DNA from: Candidatus Macondimonas diazotrophica
GTDB taxonomy: Bacteria; Pseudomonadota; Gammaproteobacteria; UBA5335
Direction: 5' to 3'
Assembly: GCF_004684205.1 (NCBI RefSeq)
Contig: NZ_SRIO01000017.1
Location: forward strand, 1-40,503
Length of the DNA stretch: 40,503 nt
A model generated the notes under the pieces. That model was not told the origin of the DNA and made no database searches. It saw only the letters and a list, made by a program, of their open reading frames with translations. Of this stretch, positions 1-9,300 are shown piece after piece (the first letter of the stretch is position 1; each line of letters opens with the position of its first letter). The translations under genes were made by a program, and so were the position numbers.

Positions 1-1
1 T

Positions 2-862
2 ATAACCGACGTTGGCTTAGAGCAGATGACTGTTACAGGCTGGAAATCCTATTGCCACGTTGGAACTGGAACTACAACTCCATCAGAAACAGACTCTGCT
101 TTAGCTTCTCCTGTTATGAGCACTAACGCAAGAAGCAATGGTAGTGATAGTAATGCTGGGGCTCCTTCTTATTATTCCCAAGTTTCTGTAGATTATACAT
201 TTCCAGTGCAAGCGGGGACTTGGACAGAAGTAGGCGTATCAAATAAAGCCCATACAGACGGTACCCAAGTATTGTATAGCAGGGCACTTATTGTAGATGG
301 TGCAGGTAACCCCACATCTATTACTACTTTGGCAGATGAGTATCTAGTAGTTACATATAGATTGCGTTTGTATCCTCCTTTAGCAGATGTGAATGGGGAA
401 GTTTCTATTCTAGCGGATACATATAATTACACTTTAAGGGCTGCAAGTGTTAGCAGCTCTTTTAATTGGGCTGAAGCCCTGCAGGACAATGGGAAATCCG
501 TATTATTTAATGGCCAAAGCGGCCAGTATTTAAAAGCTTATTTTTATGCAGGCGATATCAGGACCATAACAGATGGTGCCCCCTATTCGCCTGAAGTATA
601 TGATAGCTCCAATTCTGATTTTACTGCCCACTCTTATGTAGGAGGCTCGTTAAGGACTACAGGAGCCGTCAGACTCCCTTACGGTTCTGGCAATAGCTCT
701 GGGTATATTAGAAGTATTATGTGGCGCCAAATGAGAAATTCTGGAGGTGCTTGGAGCTTTCAAAGATACCAATGCCAATTTTTTCCTGATATTCCAAAAG
801 ACAACACCTATCAGTATACATTCAGTTTGGGTGTAGGCTGGGGCAGATATGTCGCTTCCTAA
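2..862 (+). CDS. tail-associated structural protein, 5' truncated by the window edge
   Basis: The reading frame is open from base 2 with no stop, so the first visible ATG at base 26 is probably internal and the true start lies outside the window. The visible N-terminal part reads ITDVGLEQMTVTGW followed by CHVGTGTTTPSETD, a pattern I associate with the head of phage tail or fiber-type proteins. The middle contains SRALIVDGAGNP and LADEYLVVTYRLRLYPP, also typical of virion tail proteins. No enzymatic motif is visible. It overlaps the next gene by 14 bases and opens the visible part of a plus-strand virion operon ending at 12086. Family recognition is from memory of similar proteins. The exact place in the tail (fiber, baseplate or nozzle tip) is inferred only. 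Confidence 0.75.
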   Translation: MTDVGLEQMTVTGWKSYCHVGTGTTTPSETDSALASPVMSTNARSNGSDSNAGAPSYYSQVSVDYTFPVQAGTWTEVGVSNKAHTDGTQVLYSRALIVDGAGNPTSITTLADEYLVVTYRLRLYPPLADVNGEVSILADTYNYTLRAASVSSSFNWAEALQDNGKSVLFNGQSGQYLKAYFYAGDIRTITDGAPYSPEVYDSSNSDFTAHSYVGGSLRTTGAVRLPYGSGNSSGYIRSIMWRQMRNSGGAWSFQRYQCQFFPDIPKDNTYQYTFSLGVGWGRYVAS

Positions 863-1553
863 CTCTAAAATCCCATCTAATCCTACGGTGGCTTCTAGCT
901 TTGAAGTCCCGATAGAGTCCAAGTTGGATGAAGATTACGAATATGGGGGTGTAGCTATTCAAGATCCTTCACAAGGATATAATGTAAAAATATGGACAGC
1001 TAGAATATCACAAGGTGGAAAGTACATACTAATTGGGGCTCCTGGAGTAGCTGAAACCGTTTGGTACACTTCAGAGTATGGGTACCTTACAGAGGTTTCA
1101 TTAGCTTTCGACCAAAATATGCGCCCTGTAATAGCCTTTGTAGAATTAAACCAATGCAAATTCCAGTGGTATGACACCTCCATAGAGCAGCAAGTTGTTA
1201 CCACCTTGGTAGCGGGGACTGCTAACCCAAGAGCTTCTATGGATGAAAAGCGCCCGTATTTTGGAACCACTAATGATGTAATTTTGTCTTACTTAAGAGA
1301 CAGAAATTTGTATGTTAGAGTTGGGCGAGACAGATATGAAGTGGAGTATTTAATACAAGAGGATATTCCAGAAGGTTATTATTTACACAAAACTGGAAGA
1401 AATACAGGACTCCGGTTTCAATGGGAATTTAGGAAACCTTGGGACTCTGGTACGGCTTTGGACTACTATCTTGCCAATGCAGCTGACCCAGGTACGGATG
1501 TAACGCCACCAGAGCAAGACCCTTCAATTGAGATTCCAGGGTTGGATAGCTAA
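849..1553 (+). CDS. conserved phage tail structural protein
   Basis: This 234-residue protein starts at an ATG inside the end of the previous gene, preceded by a purine-rich GGGGC stretch. Its central part has LAFDQNMRPVIAFVE, then PRASMDEKRPY, a conserved-looking ILSYLRDRNLYVRVGRDRYEVE, and a C-terminal LRFQWEFRKPW. This string of short motifs recurs in virion proteins of short-tailed phages and some siphophages. There are no membrane segments, signal peptide or catalytic motif. It sits between the left-edge tail protein and the nozzle-like protein, which suggests a tail component. The specific role is unknown. Confidence 0.75.
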   Translation: MSLPNSKIPSNPTVASSFEVPIESKLDEDYEYGGVAIQDPSQGYNVKIWTARISQGGKYILIGAPGVAETVWYTSEYGYLTEVSLAFDQNMRPVIAFVELNQCKFQWYDTSIEQQVVTTLVAGTANPRASMDEKRPYFGTTNDVILSYLRDRNLYVRVGRDRYEVEYLIQEDIPEGYYLHKTGRNTGLRFQWEFRKPWDSGTALDYYLANAADPGTDVTPPEQDPSIEIPGLDS

Positions 1554-1554
1554 T

Positions 1555-3165
1555 ATGGCACAAATACCTGTAAGACTTACAACTAGAGAAATGTATTTTC
1601 CTTTGCTTAGCAACCAGCAAGGGCCGACAGTTATTGATGGCAGAGGAGATTTGACATTTATTAAAGGAGCTTCATCAGAAGCTAGAGATTCCCCCTCTGC
1701 TTTAGGTTATCCTGGTGTCTATTATGCCCACAATGTACTACCTTCTACTTATGGGTGGCAATCTGTAGGCTACACGGATCAATGGGAGGCTTCAGCTACA
1801 ACTGGTTTTTACGATATAGAAGTTTGTCAGGGGGCTACTTTACAGGATAACTATCCCAGCAGTACAACTAGGCGTACCTATATTGCGGCTGTTTACGACA
1901 GTGGGTTAGGAACAACTAGTTTGTATTATAGAACAGAGCTAGGTGCCTGGGATACCCCTCTAATTGATGGACTTGGCACTCCACTTACAGTAGGAGGAAA
2001 GCCCCAACTAACTACTGCAAACTTAAATGGTGTAACTTATATTTATTTTCAAGGTGCCCCTGGAGCTTATGTATTAGATACTACCCTTGGGACTCTTTAC
2101 TTGCGCACTTTGGCAGGTTTAAGTATTGGAAATATACGGGGCATATTCTCATCCAGCGGCTACATGCTAGCTTGGTCTAATAGTGGAGTATCTTGGTCCA
2201 GTGTAATTGATGTTGAAGATTTTGTACCTTCAGATGTTACAGATGCTGGGGGCGGAGCTATCCAAGAAATCAGGGGGGAAATTATATACTGTAGACCCTG
2301 CGATCTCGGTTTTATAGTTTTCTCTGATATTAATGCAGTTATAGCTCTGTATACAGCTAACTCTAAGTTCCCTTTTGAGTTTAGAGAGTTGTCCTCTTCT
2401 GGTGGGGTAGCTTCCCAAGTACAAGTATCCAGGGAAGATGTAGAAGGTAAAACTTATGCATACACAACCTCTGGAATTCAAGCTATTAATCAAATTAGTG
2501 TAGATAATGTACTGACGCAAGTAGCAGATTTTGTATCTAATAAAATTTTTGAGGATTTTGACGAAGCTACTTTAACCTTTACAGCGCAGACTCTAGAACA
2601 AGACATGGGGCGCGCAGTGGAAGTTATAGCTAACAGGTATGTAATAATTTCTTATTCCTCTGGCAGCTTAACTAATTTCACCCATGCCATTGTTATAGAT
2701 AGTAAGTATCAGCGCATGGGTAAACTTAAGTGCCCTCATGTGTCTGCATTTCCTTATAAAGAGATTCAAGGTGGAGTACTGCAAGATTCAAAATCTAAAA
2801 TAGCGTTTCTGCAAACAGACGGTACAGTAAAAGTTTTAGATTTTAATATAGAAACAACTAACAATTCCGGTGTTATTTTATTCGGGAAATTCCAGTACGC
2901 CAGAACCCGCTGGTTACAAATGCAACAAGTAGAAATGGAGAATGGCAGCAGGTTTGGGTCTTTAGACGCCATGCTTTACACTAGTTATACAGGCGAAGAT
3001 TTGCTTGGGCCTATAAGTGGCTACCCAGAATCCCCGGATATTACTACAGCTAGAAGAAAATCTTGGTATTTTACTTCTGCTGGTAAAAACCTATCGCTTC
3101 TTTTTATTGGCGGTTTCGATATTATATCCCTTGTTATACATTTTAATTTGCACGGTAAATATTAA
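1555..3165 (+). CDS. tail nozzle / tubular protein B-like structural protein
   Basis: About 536 residues. A TTG at 1528 is in frame, but the ATG at 1555 lies just after the stop of the previous gene and gives a natural N-terminus (MAQIPVRLTTREMYFPL), so I chose it. The sequence is rich in short beta-strand-like segments and repeated Gly/Tyr motifs, for example IQEIRGEIIYCRP, GFIVFSDINAVIALY, YAYTTSGIQAI and RYVIISYSSG. These resemble the beta-propeller nozzle proteins of podoviruses (functional counterparts of T7 gp12). It would form the distal tail tube through which DNA leaves. The assignment rests on motif style and operon position, not on a database match. Confidence 0.65.
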   Translation: MAQIPVRLTTREMYFPLLSNQQGPTVIDGRGDLTFIKGASSEARDSPSALGYPGVYYAHNVLPSTYGWQSVGYTDQWEASATTGFYDIEVCQGATLQDNYPSSTTRRTYIAAVYDSGLGTTSLYYRTELGAWDTPLIDGLGTPLTVGGKPQLTTANLNGVTYIYFQGAPGAYVLDTTLGTLYLRTLAGLSIGNIRGIFSSSGYMLAWSNSGVSWSSVIDVEDFVPSDVTDAGGGAIQEIRGEIIYCRPCDLGFIVFSDINAVIALYTANSKFPFEFRELSSSGGVASQVQVSREDVEGKTYAYTTSGIQAINQISVDNVLTQVADFVSNKIFEDFDEATLTFTAQTLEQDMGRAVEVIANRYVIISYSSGSLTNFTHAIVIDSKYQRMGKLKCPHVSAFPYKEIQGGVLQDSKSKIAFLQTDGTVKVLDFNIETTNNSGVILFGKFQYARTRWLQMQQVEMENGSRFGSLDAMLYTSYTGEDLLGPISGYPESPDITTARRKSWYFTSAGKNLSLLFIGGFDIISLVIHFNLHGKY

Positions 3166-3166
3166 A

Positions 3167-3775
3167 ATGTCTAATTACGAATCTAGAATTAACATTGGAT
3201 TGCCTGTCAGGGCTCCCGTATCAGATCCCCAAGTATTTCCAGCTGTTCAAAATCTGCATAATGCTGTGCATACTTTAAATGCAGCTTTTGATCAAGTAGT
3301 GGATCTTATAACGCCCCCTAAAGATGCCAGCTTCAACAACTTAAGTTTCTCTTTTAGAATGTCATCTTTTTGGGGTACCATTGCCCCAGGACAGGAGCTG
3401 GAAGTTAATAAGCCTGCAACACTTAAAGGGGATGGTTTCCATAAAGGAGCTTATGCTTTTTTGCTTAGTCCCCATGATGGCAGACCTATGACAGTTGCCT
3501 ATGGTTGGGTGCTAGAAATTGATGAAGAAAATTCACAGGCTCTTATGGGCTGGCCTCCTGCTATAGTAGAAGTTACAGGGGTGTCTGTAGGCGACGTATT
3601 ATATGCTAAAGAAAAATCAGGGCAGTTCTTTCTAAAGAATATGGCAGATGGTTTGCCGGGAAGCTCCGATGGAATTAATGGTTATAAGTTCCACCCCATA
3701 GGCCATGCAGTTGGAACAGACCAATTGTTACTAGCTCAAAATTTGGTCAAACATAAACTCTTTAATGAGAATTGA
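3167..3775 (+). CDS. virion-associated protein of unknown function
   Basis: I place the start at the ATG two bases after the previous stop, giving 202 residues beginning MSNYESRINIGLPVRAP. The longer frame upstream is an out-of-frame shadow of the nozzle gene. The N-terminal 50 residues look helical (FPAVQNLHNAVHTLNAAFDQ). The remainder is mixed strand with many Gly and Pro. No known domain is recognised. The position between the nozzle-like gene and the ejection proteins suggests a small tail knob or plug component, which is inference. Confidence 0.65.
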   Translation: MSNYESRINIGLPVRAPVSDPQVFPAVQNLHNAVHTLNAAFDQVVDLITPPKDASFNNLSFSFRMSSFWGTIAPGQELEVNKPATLKGDGFHKGAYAFLLSPHDGRPMTVAYGWVLEIDEENSQALMGWPPAIVEVTGVSVGDVLYAKEKSGQFFLKNMADGLPGSSDGINGYKFHPIGHAVGTDQLLLAQNLVKHKLFNEN

Positions 3776-3778
3776 ATT

Positions 3779-4546
3779 ATGGCAGGTATCAACGATATTA
3801 CTAATTTGGCGGCAGCTATCCAAGCTGTTACGGGGTCAGAAACGGAACAGACTCAGCAAACTAAGATAACCCCAGAAGGTGTTACTCGACTTGTAAATGA
3901 TATTCTTTCTGGAGAAAGTGGGCTAGGACGTATTGGATCTTCAACACGAAGGTCCGGCCTGTACAACTCTACTACACAAGAACTTCTTGTAAATGACCTG
4001 CTTTCAAGAGCAGCTACCAGAGCACAACTTGCCGGAGCTCCTACCACAACTACAACGGATGTTAAAGGTGCAGGTTTGATGCCGCTTGTTAGCACAATTG
4101 GCGGATCTATGTTACTTAACAGCGTGCTTAAAAATGGAGTCTCTAATACTTTGGGGCCGCTTTTAGGCAAAGGAGCTGGCAAAGGAGCAGCGGCAACTTC
4201 TGCTGTAACTACTGGAACTGTGCCCCCTGTAGCAAATTTAACTACTGGAGGGGCTGCCGGAGCTTCAGGTGCCGCTGGGTCTATTCAATCTTTCTTAGGC
4301 GGAAATGCTGCCCAACTTGGAGGTGGCTTGCTTTCAGGTATTTTGCAAGGTGAAGATGCTTTAGAGCCTGAAAACTTGCTGCTTACTAGCGCACTTGGGT
4401 TTCTTACTGGAGGCTTTCCTGGCCTTGGTTCTGCTCTGCTTGGTACAGGCATTGGGTCTTTTGGCGAAGATGTCTTTGGCAAAATTGGCGACATCGGCAA
4501 AGACATTATAGATAGCATTGGAGACTTCTTTGGAGACCTATTCTAA
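3779..4546 (+). CDS. Gly/Ala-rich putative ejection protein (small)
   Basis: 255 residues. Residues 1-90 are polar with a conserved-looking YNSTTQELLVNDLLSRAA, a pattern I know from DNA-transfer proteins of short-tailed phages. From about residue 100 the protein is very rich in Gly, Ala and Leu, with weakly hydrophobic stretches (LMPLVSTIGGSMLL, GGGLLSGILQG, LTSALGFLTGGFPGLGSALL), and it ends in an acidic amphipathic helix. Such composition suits a protein that enters or crosses a host membrane during DNA ejection. It is followed by two long ejection-type genes, and its stop overlaps the next ATG by one base. The role is inferred from composition and context. Confidence 0.65.
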   Translation: MAGINDITNLAAAIQAVTGSETEQTQQTKITPEGVTRLVNDILSGESGLGRIGSSTRRSGLYNSTTQELLVNDLLSRAATRAQLAGAPTTTTTDVKGAGLMPLVSTIGGSMLLNSVLKNGVSNTLGPLLGKGAGKGAAATSAVTTGTVPPVANLTTGGAAGASGAAGSIQSFLGGNAAQLGGGLLSGILQGEDALEPENLLLTSALGFLTGGFPGLGSALLGTGIGSFGEDVFGKIGDIGKDIIDSIGDFFGDLF

Positions 4547-6318
4547 TGGCTACTGTAACTTTGTCAGAGATCATTGAAACTGCAAATAAATTAAGCCAAA
4601 ATAGCCGCGGTTTGGCAGAACAGGCAGCAGCGGCAACCCAAGAGCGGTCATCTGCTGCTAGGCAGGTAGCAGACAACACAAGAGAAGCGGGCAAGATTGT
4701 AAATGATCTAGAACAGAAAAGGTCTCTAGCCCAGTTGGAAGCTAAGAAGCTGGCTAAGAATAATGCCGCTGCTATGGGTTTAGATGCTACAGCTTCCAAT
4801 GAAATTATCACACAAGTTGGCTCCCAGATGCGGGAAGATATGCTTAAGTATATTTCAGCATCTAAGCAGTTGGAGCAAATTGACGCTAATGATAATCTAC
4901 TCAGCAACCCACTTGGGTGGTTTAATTCATTAATGAATCGCCAAGAAGTTGAAGCAGTTGCTGAGCAATCATTAGCTCGTATGAATAATGCATCTACAAT
5001 GATGTCTCGTTTGTATGCACTTAGCGATTCTGACTTTAAAACCCAATTGGCTCTAGCAGAAACGGCGGATGCTAATGACATAGCGTTGGGGGCAAAAGCA
5101 GCAGCACTTAATGCAGAGTCCAACGCTCTGAAAGCTGAAATAGATGCTGCTGGATATGATATTGAAGGCTATAGAATACTTACCCAACTAGGCACTGATG
5201 AATTTAATCGCAGGGTTGGTATATATAATATGTTGCAAGACCAGCAACGCCATTCTGAGTCAATGCGTATGCAAGGAATGCAGCTAGATATTATGCGCAG
5301 AAATTTTGCTAGGGCTGAAGCACAGGATAAAGCAGGAGACTATTTGGCTGCAACTGCTAATGTAGGAGCTAGGATTCTTGGGTTTGGCGAACTTCCTAAA
5401 GAATTAATTCTGGATAATTATGGTAAAGCCACCCCAATTGGACAGCGACTTGCTTTGCTTGAGTTGGTGGGTACTAAATCTATGTTGAGCAATTCTGCCA
5501 CTATTGGCGAATCTCCTATGATTACCAGAGAAATTATTCAATCAACAGGAGGCAACTTTCCTCAATCCATGGACCCTGCTATTGTTGATACTTTTGCAGA
5601 AGCTGACGAAGAGCTTAATAGGGTTATTAGTCAAGCTTCTGCTATTTCGGGACTTGCTGGTGTAACTGCTACAGCAAATACTTATGGGCTTAACGCGGAT
5701 ACAATTGATAACCCAGAGCTGGTAGCGGAGGCATACAATAAGATATTCAATGAGCGGCTTGAGAAAAAGTACAAAGGAATTCCCCATAAATCTTTGACTT
5801 TTTCTGAGCTAGAGAAATTACCAGATTTTAGAAGTATTGCCACTTCTCCTACATATCAAAAAGTAATTGCACCTCTTGCAGCTTCTGCTGATACCCCAAT
5901 TACTATTCCAAGACTGGCTCCAATTGTAGCAGAGGCAGTTGCTTCCGGAGAAGTTTCTAGTGAGCAAGCTTCTAGTGACATGGCTAAGTTGAGTAAGATT
6001 GCTTACGCTAACTACGCTTCTGCTTCTGGGGCTCGTATGATTGGAGCCAAGTTACCAGCGGGGGATTTTAGCAAAATAGTAATTGAGACTGGAGAGACTT
6101 TTAGTATCTGGAAAGCTCTTACTGCTCCTGTAGGCTCATTTGGTGTGTACAACCCAACTAAAGAAGCTGCTACTTTCCATCAGCGGGGGCGAGTAAAAGA
6201 TACAATTAACCTTGATACAACAAGTCCCTCAGATTGGAGCACTTATTTCCAGATACTTAAAGCCACAAAAAATAAAAAAGAAGTGGCAGAAAAGCTGAGT
6301 GAGGAACTCAACAAATGA
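4546..6318 (+). CDS. coiled-coil internal virion / ejection protein
   Basis: 590 residues. Residues 1-75 are strongly helical and Ala/Gln/Glu-rich with heptad-like spacing (AEQAAAATQERSSAARQVAD, then LEQKRSLAQLEAKKLAK). Further helical blocks follow to about residue 260. A GGAG sequence lies about a dozen bases before the ATG, and the gene is translationally coupled at both ends: one base with the upstream stop and an ATGA overlap with the giant gene downstream. The small Gly/Ala-rich, medium coiled-coil and giant gene order parallels the three ejection proteins of T7 (gp14, gp15, gp16) and P22. No lytic transglycosylase motif was recognised. Function is by context. Confidence 0.7.
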   Translation: MATVTLSEIIETANKLSQNSRGLAEQAAAATQERSSAARQVADNTREAGKIVNDLEQKRSLAQLEAKKLAKNNAAAMGLDATASNEIITQVGSQMREDMLKYISASKQLEQIDANDNLLSNPLGWFNSLMNRQEVEAVAEQSLARMNNASTMMSRLYALSDSDFKTQLALAETADANDIALGAKAAALNAESNALKAEIDAAGYDIEGYRILTQLGTDEFNRRVGIYNMLQDQQRHSESMRMQGMQLDIMRRNFARAEAQDKAGDYLAATANVGARILGFGELPKELILDNYGKATPIGQRLALLELVGTKSMLSNSATIGESPMITREIIQSTGGNFPQSMDPAIVDTFAEADEELNRVISQASAISGLAGVTATANTYGLNADTIDNPELVAEAYNKIFNERLEKKYKGIPHKSLTFSELEKLPDFRSIATSPTYQKVIAPLAASADTPITIPRLAPIVAEAVASGEVSSEQASSDMAKLSKIAYANYASASGARMIGAKLPAGDFSKIVIETGETFSIWKALTAPVGSFGVYNPTKEAATFHQRGRVKDTINLDTTSPSDWSTYFQILKATKNKKEVAEKLSEELNK

Positions 6319-9300
6319 AATTTGAAAGCGCGCCAGATTTTGTAAAATCAGCTGATGCCCATAACATAGCAGCGTCAGGTACTAGCGTATTCGACTTTTC
6401 TACCTCCACACCTTATGATGATTCTTCCACCGCAGAATTTATACAAGAGTCTGGGGAAGATAAATTTGGTCCTGATATTTTATACGAACCTGCCAAAGGC
6501 ATTCCGGCAGCTGTAATATCTGGCGGGGTTGGGATAGCAAATAGTATCACTGGCTTGCTAAATCTGACGCTGCCTGCTGATAAAGAATTCCAGCCTATTG
6601 ATACAATGGAGGTGATGGCTAGTCTAGACTCCAATCTGGCTGATTATTACGCACAACATAAAACAAGTGTTGACTTCTGGGGCTTTGCAGCTGGGGCAAT
6701 TGTGCCTTCTACCCTAGCAATTAAAGGCTTGCGTGCGGGTCAAATGGCAATGAGAGGGGCTGCTTCTGGAGAAATTGGGACCAATACCTCTTTAGCCACC
6801 CGGCTGCTAGTACCAAACACAGAATTACAAGTAAAAATACATGGGGCACAATTGGCTTCTAGAAATGCCACATGGAAGTTGCTCAATGGCAACACACTTA
6901 AAACAGTAGCTTCCGGGGCACACCAAGGAGCATTGGAAGCGGCTGTTGCTGAAGCTGCTATACTAGCCACAAGTTTTAAATCTCCTATATTTGACAATTG
7001 GGATCTTGGGGATTTTGCAATTAACTACGCAGTTGGCGTAGGTCTTGGCATTCCTTTTGGGGCTGTAGGCGGGCTTGGAGCCAGTTACTTTGGCACCAAA
7101 AATTTGATGCGTAATGCTCAAGCGCGTGAATGGAGTATGGCTACTAAAGCTACTACACTGCTTAGCAGTATGGAGGATTTGAAATCTGGCAGAAAACTTG
7201 GAGACATCTTAGATGACAATGATGGATTCTTGCCTACAGATTTAGCTGATGACATTCTGCGAGCAAGTGATGATATTACTCAAGTAGCTAAGCCAGTTAC
7301 CTATGATGATGTGCTTACAGCTAAAAAAGCTCAAGGTGAATCAGGTTACAGTATTTCCCCAGATGCTGTTAATGAGGAGGTGATTTTTCTTAATAGGCAG
7401 CGGGATTTAAATATTGAAAAACTTAAAAATGAAATGCGCACAAACATTAGAGCGTTGGAAAATTCGCCTAATGCTAAGAAAGATTTAGAATTTGGCAACT
7501 TGGTAGCTGATCTGTATATACATGCTCCACAAGAATCTGTAGCTTCTGCATTTACACGAATGCGCGAATTCATGCGTTTAGGGGAAAGCAGCTCCTATGA
7601 AAGAATGGTTAAAAAAGCCATGCGCACTATGCGGCTTTCCAAAGAAGAAACAGAATTGTACCTTGGCAGTGACCCCACTAGATATATAAAACTGCACTCT
7701 GGGCTCATCGGAGAAACTCTGACAGATGCCCCAAGAAACTTGCGCCTCGCTGACACTCTAAATAAAAAAGATGTAACTAAAATTATAGCTAAAGAACTAA
7801 CAAAGTTTAAAGGTTCCATAGAGAATTTTGCAGAAACAGGTAAAAACATTACAGGAGCTGCATTAAAGCGCATGGAAGCTAGGTGGGCAGCTTCTAAGCA
7901 TATCACTGCCGCTAAACTAGAGAAATTTGGCACAGCAGAAATGCCTGTGTATGCTACAGATTTACCTCTTATGCGAGCGTTGTTGCAGTCGGATGTGCAA
8001 GACCGGAGCTTTGTAGTATACAAAGAAATTAACGGTGTCTGGGAACCTCACATTGTAGCAAACAAAGCGGATTTAAAGCAGCTGTATAATAACACGCAGT
8101 TGGAGCTAGCATATAAACTAGGGAGAGCTGGGCACGCTTCAGATGTAATTGAGCATATTACAGATTTACGCGCAGACGTTTTAAGTGGAGCAGCTAGAGT
8201 TCCAGATAATGTGGAGACTTTCTATTCCGCACAAGATTACCATGCTGCAACATTGTCCGATAAACTCGGCAAGGAAATTACACCTGCTGATTTGTATACA
8301 CTGCCAAAATATGCTAAGGTTACTTATGCTGAAGATGTAATTGAAGAAGAGTCTGGGAATATTCTGCGGGGTATGCAGGGAATCCAATATAGGCAGAAAG
8401 TATATGCAGAGGCAACAGAAAGGGCAGCTGCTAAATATTTAAAAGAGTGGAATGCTAGGTTTGTACCTATCACTGATAGCTTACTTGCTAAAGCTTGGAG
8501 AGGTGGTGTAGGTCAAGGCTTTGTTAGAAATGCAGGGGGCAGCTTTGGTTCTTTAGAAGCTGCTATTTCCCAAAATGCTAATATTGTAGCTAATGCAGAA
8601 AAAGAAATCCTAGCTAACCTGAAGCAAAGCTTAGAAAACGAAGTGCAATCACTACTGCGTAATCGAGAAGTAGCAGTAAAATTTTCTGGCTTAAATGAAA
8701 TGCTTGCAGGCATGACGGAAAGGTTTACCTTGTCATCTGACGAAGTTGGCCTCATCCCAGTTAAATTGGCCAAGTGGGAAGATGAGGTGCAGCAGTCTGG
8801 TAACTACGGACCAAAGCCAGCTCTAGCTAAAGGCACCCCAGAATTTATTGAAATTGACAGCCCAGAATTGCTTGCTGTTGTTAAGAAACACATGCAACTA
8901 GATTTCATTCGGAATGGGCACAAAAGAAACATAAACTCTGTTTTCGGTCCTGGCAATAATACAGACTATGCTTTTTATCCTGTACGTCAAGACCCTAGGG
9001 ATTATAAGCATGTTGCTTTTGTTGTTGATACCAGCATGGCAGGAGTAGGACATAAAAGAATGCTGCTTGCCAGAAATGCTGCTGAACTCCAAGAGCAGAT
9101 TAGACTAGTACCAAAGGAGCCTAGCATTAAAATTGTTACTGACCCCCAGTCCCAGGAGTTTCATAAAGCAGTAGGGGATTGGATGTACGATGCTACACTT
9201 CATGACAACTATTTGGATGCAGAACTAACTTCCAAAGGGGTACGTAGCAACTTTTTTCCTATGACAGATCCGCAGCTAATTGCTGATACCTTTTTGCAGC

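Noticed and set aside
3017-3166. Upstream extension of the 202-residue virion gene
   Set aside because: It overlaps the nozzle-like gene in another frame and encodes an implausible hydrophobic segment; the ATG at 3167 directly follows the previous stop.
4506-5123. 205-codon open frame on the minus strand
   Set aside because: Antisense to the coiled-coil ejection protein gene; long shadow frames are common opposite Ala-rich helical genes.
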